Assembly (NCBI GenBank): GCA_002407905.1
Contig: DHPL01000033.1
Location: forward strand, 30,333 to 40,175
Origin: Anaerolineaceae bacterium UBA5365
Lineage (GTDB): Bacteria > Chloroflexota > Anaerolineae > Anaerolineales > Anaerolineaceae
Length of the DNA: 9,843 bases
Reading direction: 5' to 3'
Below the pieces are notes generated by a model, which saw only the letters and a program-made list of their open reading frames with translations, made no database searches and was not told the DNA's origin. How positions within the stretch are numbered: position 1 is the stretch's first letter; every line of letters starts with the position of its first letter. Shown here piece after piece: positions 6,464-9,843 of this stretch. The translations under genes were made by a program, and so were the position numbers.

Positions 6464-6493
6464 TTAGGTAGCTCAGCTCCGCGATGTTACAAT
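6464..6493 (+). promoter_or_regulatory. Promoter of the zinc-ribbon gene
   Basis: An extended -10, TGtTACAAT, lies at 6485-6493. A weak -35 (TTAGGT, 6464-6469) sits 18 bases upstream. The predicted start near 6500 gives a leader of about 20 bases, with the ribosome site GGAGG at 6511-6515, 5 bases before the ATG. Confidence 0.5.
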
Positions 6494-6520
6494 TGCACAA
6501 AATCCCGTCCGGAGGCGCGC

Positions 6521-7222
6521 ATGAACCTCTCTTTCAACCTTTATCGCCTGCAAGTCCTTGATAGTAAAGCCAGCCAGGTCAAAACCCGCCTGGCGGAGAT
6601 TCAGGCGATTCTTGCCTCCGATTCTGAAATAGCAGCTGCCCAAGAGGCCGTGGATGCTGCCCGCTCAGCCCTGACTGCCGAACAAAAAAAACTGCGGGAC
6701 CTCGCCCAGCAGCACGCGGCTAAAAAGATGAAATTCGACCTTAACCAAAGCCAGCTCTTCGGCGGCAAAGTGCGCAACCCGAAAGAACTGCAAGACCTAC
6801 AAAACGAAGCCGAATTCCTCAAAAACGACATGGCAAACCTGGACGAAGCTCAATTAACCGTTATGGAAACCCAGGATCTCTGCCAGGCAGATTTAGATGC
6901 CGCCGAAACCAGTTTGAGTGAAACGCTCAAACGCAAAGCCGGCGAAAACTCCAAACTTCTCGGCGAGAAGGGGAAACTAGAGGAGGAACTGGCCAATTTA
7001 CAGGCCCAACGCCCCAGCATTAGCTCCCAGCTCCCCGCTGAAGCAGTGGAAGCCTACGATGCCCTGCTCACGCTCAAGGGGGGCCGGGCTGTGGCCGAGG
7101 TTGAAGATGACAGCTGCACGATATGCGGGATGCGCATGACGCCTGCCGAAGCCCAGGCAGCCCGCTCCCCCAAAACGCTTGTTCGCTGCCGCAGCTGCGG
7201 CAGGATCCTTTACCGAACCTGA
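6521..7222 (+). CDS. Coiled-coil protein with C-terminal C4 zinc ribbon (zf-RING_7/DUF164-like)
   Basis: The 233-residue protein has a long helical N-terminal part, roughly residues 10-165, rich in Ala, Glu, Lys and Leu with heptad character, forming an antiparallel coiled-coil hairpin. The family's conserved segment LFGGKVRNPKELQDLQNE is at 79-96. The C-terminus is a zinc ribbon with Cys199-x2-Cys202 (CTIC) and Cys223-x2-Cys226 (CRSC). This architecture is that of the widespread bacterial C4-type zinc-ribbon proteins of the CT398/HP0958 group, for which nucleic-acid or chaperone-like roles have been proposed; the function here is unknown. The start is well supported by GGAGG 5 bases upstream. 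It is the only plus-strand gene in the window, divergent from the candidate small RNA and convergent with yggT (6-base gap). Confidence 0.88.
   Translation: MNLSFNLYRLQVLDSKASQVKTRLAEIQAILASDSEIAAAQEAVDAARSALTAEQKKLRDLAQQHAAKKMKFDLNQSQLFGGKVRNPKELQDLQNEAEFLKNDMANLDEAQLTVMETQDLCQADLDAAETSLSETLKRKAGENSKLLGEKGKLEEELANLQAQRPSISSQLPAEAVEAYDALLTLKGGRAVAEVEDDSCTICGMRMTPAEAQAARSPKTLVRCRSCGRILYRT
7186..7203. repeat. Perfect 18-base palindrome within the zinc-ribbon coding end
   Basis: CTGCCGCAGCTGCGGCAG is its own reverse complement. It overlaps the codons for the second zinc knuckle (Cys-Arg-Ser-Cys-Gly), about 20 bases before the stop and close to the convergent yggT stop. As RNA it could form a GC-rich hairpin in either direction, but neither side has an adjacent T-run. 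The palindrome may simply result from codon choice at CRSCG. Confidence 0.5.
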
Positions 7223-7228
7223 AATGAT

Positions 7229-7495
7229 TTAACGGCTGATAGCCAAAACCAACCGCGGCAGGGCCCAAACCACCAGCATGATCAAGAGCAGAAGCACCAG
7301 CGGGGCGAAGTCGATGCCCCGGTAAGGCTTTACCAGTTTCCGTAATGGGTTGAGCAGTGGCTCTACCAGGCGCTCGATCAATTGCCGAAACCGATTAGTT
7401 GGCGGCAGCAATAAATTTGCCACGGAGTGCAGCAGGACCAGAATCGTTACAAGTTGCCCGGCAAATTGAATAAGGAGGATGATTGCGTTTGTCAT
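7229..7495 (-). CDS. yggT: YggT/YlmG family membrane protein
   Basis: The 88-residue integral membrane protein has two hydrophobic segments (about 4-30 and 64-86) separated by the family's conserved linker: LIERLVEPLLNPLRKLVKPYRGIDFAPLVLLLL (about 39-71), matching the usual EPlLxPiRrxxPxxGgiDxSP pattern. Family members in bacteria and chloroplasts are linked to division, nucleoid or membrane organisation; the molecular role is unsettled. It is the last gene of the minus-strand operon, joined to yggS by an ATGA overlap with only a weak AGG ribosome site. No intrinsic terminator follows before the convergent zinc-ribbon gene 6 bases away. It occupies the YlmG position of a ylm cluster. Confidence 0.88.
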   Translation of the reverse strand: MTNAIILLIQFAGQLVTILVLLHSVANLLLPPTNRFRQLIERLVEPLLNPLRKLVKPYRGIDFAPLVLLLLIMLVVWALPRLVLAISR

Positions 7496-8229
7496 GCTGC
7501 CTGCTTTCTGGAAGGGCGCTCGCCAAAGATGCTTTCGCCCAAACGGATATGGGTTGCACCTTCCTCAATAGCTGCCTCAAAATCGTGCGAAGTGCCCATC
7601 GAGAGATAATTGAAAACGGGTTCACCCAATTTTTGGTTCAGCCTGGCGGCCAACTCCGCCATTTGCTTAAACCAGGGCCGGCTGGCTTCGGGGTCCGGGC
7701 ATAAAGGCGGCATGCACATCAGCCCGCGTAAACGCAGCCGCGGCAAGGCCTTAATCTCCTGCGCCAGAGTCAGTAAACCATCAAAATCTGCTTCCAGCCC
7801 GGATTTGCTTGCCTCATCTGCCAGATTGACCTGCAGAAGCAGTTCCTGTGTGCCCTCATCCATATTCTGGGCGAGCAATTTGGCAAGCTTCAATGAATCG
7901 ACCGAGTGAACAAGTGCAAACCTGCCGGCTACATCCCTGGCTTTCCGGCTTTGCACATGCCCTACCATATGCCAGTGGATGCCCGGTATCCCTGCCAGTT
8001 TCTCCTGCTTCTCAAGCGCTTCCTGCAGGTAGTTTTCGCCAAAATGGCGCAGGCCGTACGCGTAAGCCGCTGCTATCTTCTCCGCAGGCTGGAACTTGCT
8101 CACTGCCACGAGTGTTAGATCATCCGGGTCCCGTCCGCTGCGCTGGCAGGCTGCCGCAATTCTGCTTTGGACAGCCGCGATATTTTCTTGGATCTGGGTC
8201 TCTAAGTGGGGTTTCGGTTCAGGCGTCAT
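7492..8229 (-). CDS. yggS: YggS/YlmE family PLP-binding homeostasis protein
   Basis: PLP-binding TIM-barrel protein without known enzymatic activity that buffers pyridoxal phosphate and affects amino/keto acid balance. It has 245 residues, close to the usual 230. The PLP lysine is K45 in TLVAVSKFQP. Other marks are HFGENYLQEA (62-71), WHMVGHVQSRKAR (86-98), LRGLMCMPP (168-175) and SMGTSHDFEAAIEEGATHIR (210-229). The closing RLGESIFG (229-236) has Glu232 where E. coli YggS has Thr (RIGTAIFG), next to the phosphate-binding region. The start ATG lies inside the end of pgeF (11-base overlap), with AAAGG a few bases upstream. Its neighbours pgeF and yggT make this the YlmE member of a ylm cluster. 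Confidence 0.92.
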   Translation of the reverse strand: MTPEPKPHLETQIQENIAAVQSRIAAACQRSGRDPDDLTLVAVSKFQPAEKIAAAYAYGLRHFGENYLQEALEKQEKLAGIPGIHWHMVGHVQSRKARDVAGRFALVHSVDSLKLAKLLAQNMDEGTQELLLQVNLADEASKSGLEADFDGLLTLAQEIKALPRLRLRGLMCMPPLCPDPEASRPWFKQMAELAARLNQKLGEPVFNYLSMGTSHDFEAAIEEGATHIRLGESIFGERPSRKQAA

Positions 8230-9013
8230 CGCCTTTTAATGCTATCACAGCAGCGAAGCGTCCGGTGGCTCCGCGCTCCTTGCGGTAGGAATACCAGTCG
8301 TCCAAATTCTCGGCAGTACACAACCCGGATTGCTCGATTTGTTCTACCCCAGCCTGGCGCAGGCAGTATTCATTGGCGGCCCATAAGTCCAGTAAATATC
8401 GCTGACCCTGAGGCTTAAAGAAGGCTTGCCCGGCATCTCCCCAGAGGCGCAAAAAACTCTCGTACACTTCCTGGCCTACTTCATAGCATTTTCCACAAAT
8501 TGACGGCCCAAGGCCCACCACCAGATCCCGCGCATGGCTGCCGTACTGCTCGGCTATGCGGCTCACCGCCACACTGGCTACCTGATGCAGCGTACCGCCC
8601 CAGCCAGCGTGTACCAGGCCTGCCACCTTTTGCACCGGGTCGTGGATCAAAATCGGGACGCAATCGGCAAAGACCATGGTCAGGGTAACCTCAGGATTTT
8701 GGGTAAAAATACCATCCCCCGGCTGCGGCGGAATCTGCGGGTCTCTTGGTGCGTCCGTGAATAGCATCGTTGTGCCATGTACCTGCCAGGAATTGAACTT
8801 GCTTCCCGGCTCCCTGCCGATCGCGGCATACATCCGCCGGCGGTTTTCCTCCACATTAGCGGGTTTATCACCGTTAGTGCTTCCCAAGTTCAAGCTGGCA
8901 TGCGGCGATGGACTCACACCGCCGCGGCGGGTCACCAGGGCATGGGGCACACCTAAACGGTCCAGGTTCTCAAAACTGTACCAGCGGATGCCCTCACGCT
9001 CATGGCAGTTCAC
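8219..9013 (-). CDS. pgeF: PgeF/YfiH family (laccase-domain) protein, YlmD
   Basis: Cytosolic protein of the DUF152/YfiH family; members act as copper-independent purine nucleoside phosphorylase/adenosine deaminase, and E. coli PgeF corrects misincorporated serine in peptidoglycan precursors. The 264 residues contain the metal/catalytic triad His79 in SWQVHG, Cys118 in FADCVPI and His135 in VHAGWGG, plus TRRGGVS (28-34), LNLG (41-44) and GLGPSICGKCYEVG (167-180). Ordinary members read HAGWRG; here Gly139 replaces the arginine. The start is GTG at 9013 (no in-frame Met until residue 61), overlapping the DUF2085 stop as GTGA, with GAGG 4 bases upstream. It is followed by yggS with an 11-base overlap. 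Its presence next to a cell-wall operon fits a peptidoglycan quality-control role. Confidence 0.92.
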   Translation of the reverse strand: MNCHEREGIRWYSFENLDRLGVPHALVTRRGGVSPSPHASLNLGSTNGDKPANVEENRRRMYAAIGREPGSKFNSWQVHGTTMLFTDAPRDPQIPPQPGDGIFTQNPEVTLTMVFADCVPILIHDPVQKVAGLVHAGWGGTLHQVASVAVSRIAEQYGSHARDLVVGLGPSICGKCYEVGQEVYESFLRLWGDAGQAFFKPQGQRYLLDLWAANEYCLRQAGVEQIEQSGLCTAENLDDWYSYRKERGATGRFAAVIALKGDDA

Positions 9014-9843
9014 AGTACCTCGCTTTTTGCTTTTAGGATCGCCTCAACCCGGGCTTGCCGGCTCTTGCTCTCCTCAAAAACATCTTTCAATGCCGGAAAG
9101 CCGTACCAGGCTGTAAACCAACCAAACAGCGCCCCGGTGATTACCCTCAATGCTGGCGTGCTCTCGCGGTAAGGCAAAAAAGCCAGGATTGGCAAACCAG
9201 TTTGTGAAAACAGCTGGGAAAAGCCATCCAGCGCGATGGGCAGGAGCCCAAACCCCAGCCATAGTGCCCAATGGATACCCTTGATGCGCTTCCCGGAGAG
9301 CAGGTAGATCAGGCCGAAGAGCAGCATGGTGCCATAGATGGCCATATCGCGCTCACAAAGCGCTACCTTGTAGCCTAAAACCGGGTCTCCCAGGAAGGCG
9401 CGCGCGCTGTGCAGGTCATCTCCGTGAAGTCCGGTGGCAGCTTCGTAACTCAGCAGGCCTTCCACACCCGCGCCCTCCCGCGGATACACGGCCTGCTCCC
9501 CAAATAGGAAAAAGGACCTGAAAGCCAGTTGATGACAAAGCGGTTTATACAGCGTATATACCAGCTCTGCAGGTTTCTGCAAACCTGCCTTTAACATCAC
9601 CGGTGCAGCCAGCGGCAAGCCGACGTAAAGGGCCAGCAAAATCAGAAAAAAGCTCAGATAATGCCGGCTCATTAACCTGGCCAGCTTACCCCCGGTAGAA
9701 GGCTCCGGCCTCTGGCTGAATTGGCTGATCACCGCCCGGTCCTTACTAACCTGGGCGAGTTCAAAGCGCTTCACGGCCTGAGCATACATGCTGGCTGCCT
9801 GGCCGGGCGCCAGCTCCCCCTCCAATACGTACGGCCCGATTTC
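9010..9843 (-). CDS. DUF2085 membrane protein, 5' end beyond the window
   Basis: The frame stays open to the window edge, so the N-terminus is probably missing; the first in-window start codon is TTG at 9825, without a ribosome site. Numbered from there (271 residues), residues 1-50 are soluble and unrecognised. Membrane segments lie at about 57-78, 161-178, 184-206 and 225-241. DUF2085 marks are CHQLAFRSFFLFG (97-109), ALCERDMAIYG (155-165), LDGFSQL (199-205) and R-E-S-T-P-A-L-R followed by GALFGW (220-236). The paired Cys/His and Cys/Arg motifs face each other across a soluble insert of about 45 residues, suggesting a metal or disulfide site; this is inference and the family has no established function. 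A start at ATG 9672 (residue 52) is possible but has only a weak AGG. It overlaps pgeF by 4 bases. Confidence 0.8.
   Translation of the reverse strand, partial: EIGPYVLEGELAPGQAASMYAQAVKRFELAQVSKDRAVISQFSQRPEPSTGGKLARLMSRHYLSFFLILLALYVGLPLAAPVMLKAGLQKPAELVYTLYKPLCHQLAFRSFFLFGEQAVYPREGAGVEGLLSYEAATGLHGDDLHSARAFLGDPVLGYKVALCERDMAIYGTMLLFGLIYLLSGKRIKGIHWALWLGFGLLPIALDGFSQLFSQTGLPILAFLPYRESTPALRVITGALFGWFTAWYGFPALKDVFEESKSRQARVEAILKAKSEVL

Noticed and set aside
6441..6480. tRNA-like text (GGTAGCTCAGC resembling a D arm)
   Set aside because: No acceptor stem, anticodon arm or TTCRA T-loop can be assembled on either strand.
1..9843. CRISPR arrays, insertion sequences, integrase or toxin-antitoxin genes
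   Set aside because: No regularly spaced repeats, transposase motifs or small toxin-antitoxin pairs were seen; nearly all sequence is accounted for by core genes.

Overview
The window looks like chromosomal DNA of a Chloroflexota bacterium, probably of the Anaerolineae type. That assignment rests on protein character (MreB, PBP2, YggS and zinc-ribbon sequences), a moderately high GC content, frequent TTG/GTG starts and tightly overlapping genes. It is an inference without any database search. I see no phage, transposon, CRISPR or plasmid genes; this is core cell-envelope and housekeeping DNA.

Right-to-left (minus strand), positions 5545 down to 1 hold a cell-shape operon: promoter, mreB, mreC, mreD, mrdA (PBP2), minC and the first 42 codons of rodA, which runs off the window. 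The genes are joined by 4-base or 1-base stop/start overlaps or short spacers. Together they encode the elongasome: the MreB filament, its membrane partners MreC and MreD, the transpeptidase PBP2 and the glycosyltransferase RodA. The division-site inhibitor MinC is inserted between PBP2 and RodA. The mreB promoter has an extended -10 box and overlaps a LacI/cre-like operator sequence.

Upstream of mreB lies a single VOC/PhnB-like gene (minus strand, GTG start, own promoter). Then comes a 400-base gene-free stretch (about 6110-6520). It contains a well-formed intrinsic terminator facing the minus strand, several strong dyads and a good minus-strand promoter about 190 bases before the terminator hairpin. 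I read this as a candidate small structured RNA of about 220 nt. The same stretch carries the promoter of the plus-strand gene that follows.

The only plus-strand gene (6521-7222) encodes a coiled-coil protein with a C-terminal four-cysteine zinc ribbon. It converges, with a 6-base gap, on a second minus-strand operon: DUF2085 membrane protein (5' end outside the window), pgeF/ylmD, yggS/ylmE and yggT/ylmG, all overlapping. This is the ylm cluster usually found near ftsZ, here without sepF (ylmF) between yggS and yggT. Both operons concern envelope growth and division, so the window is a growth/division neighbourhood rather than an accessory island.
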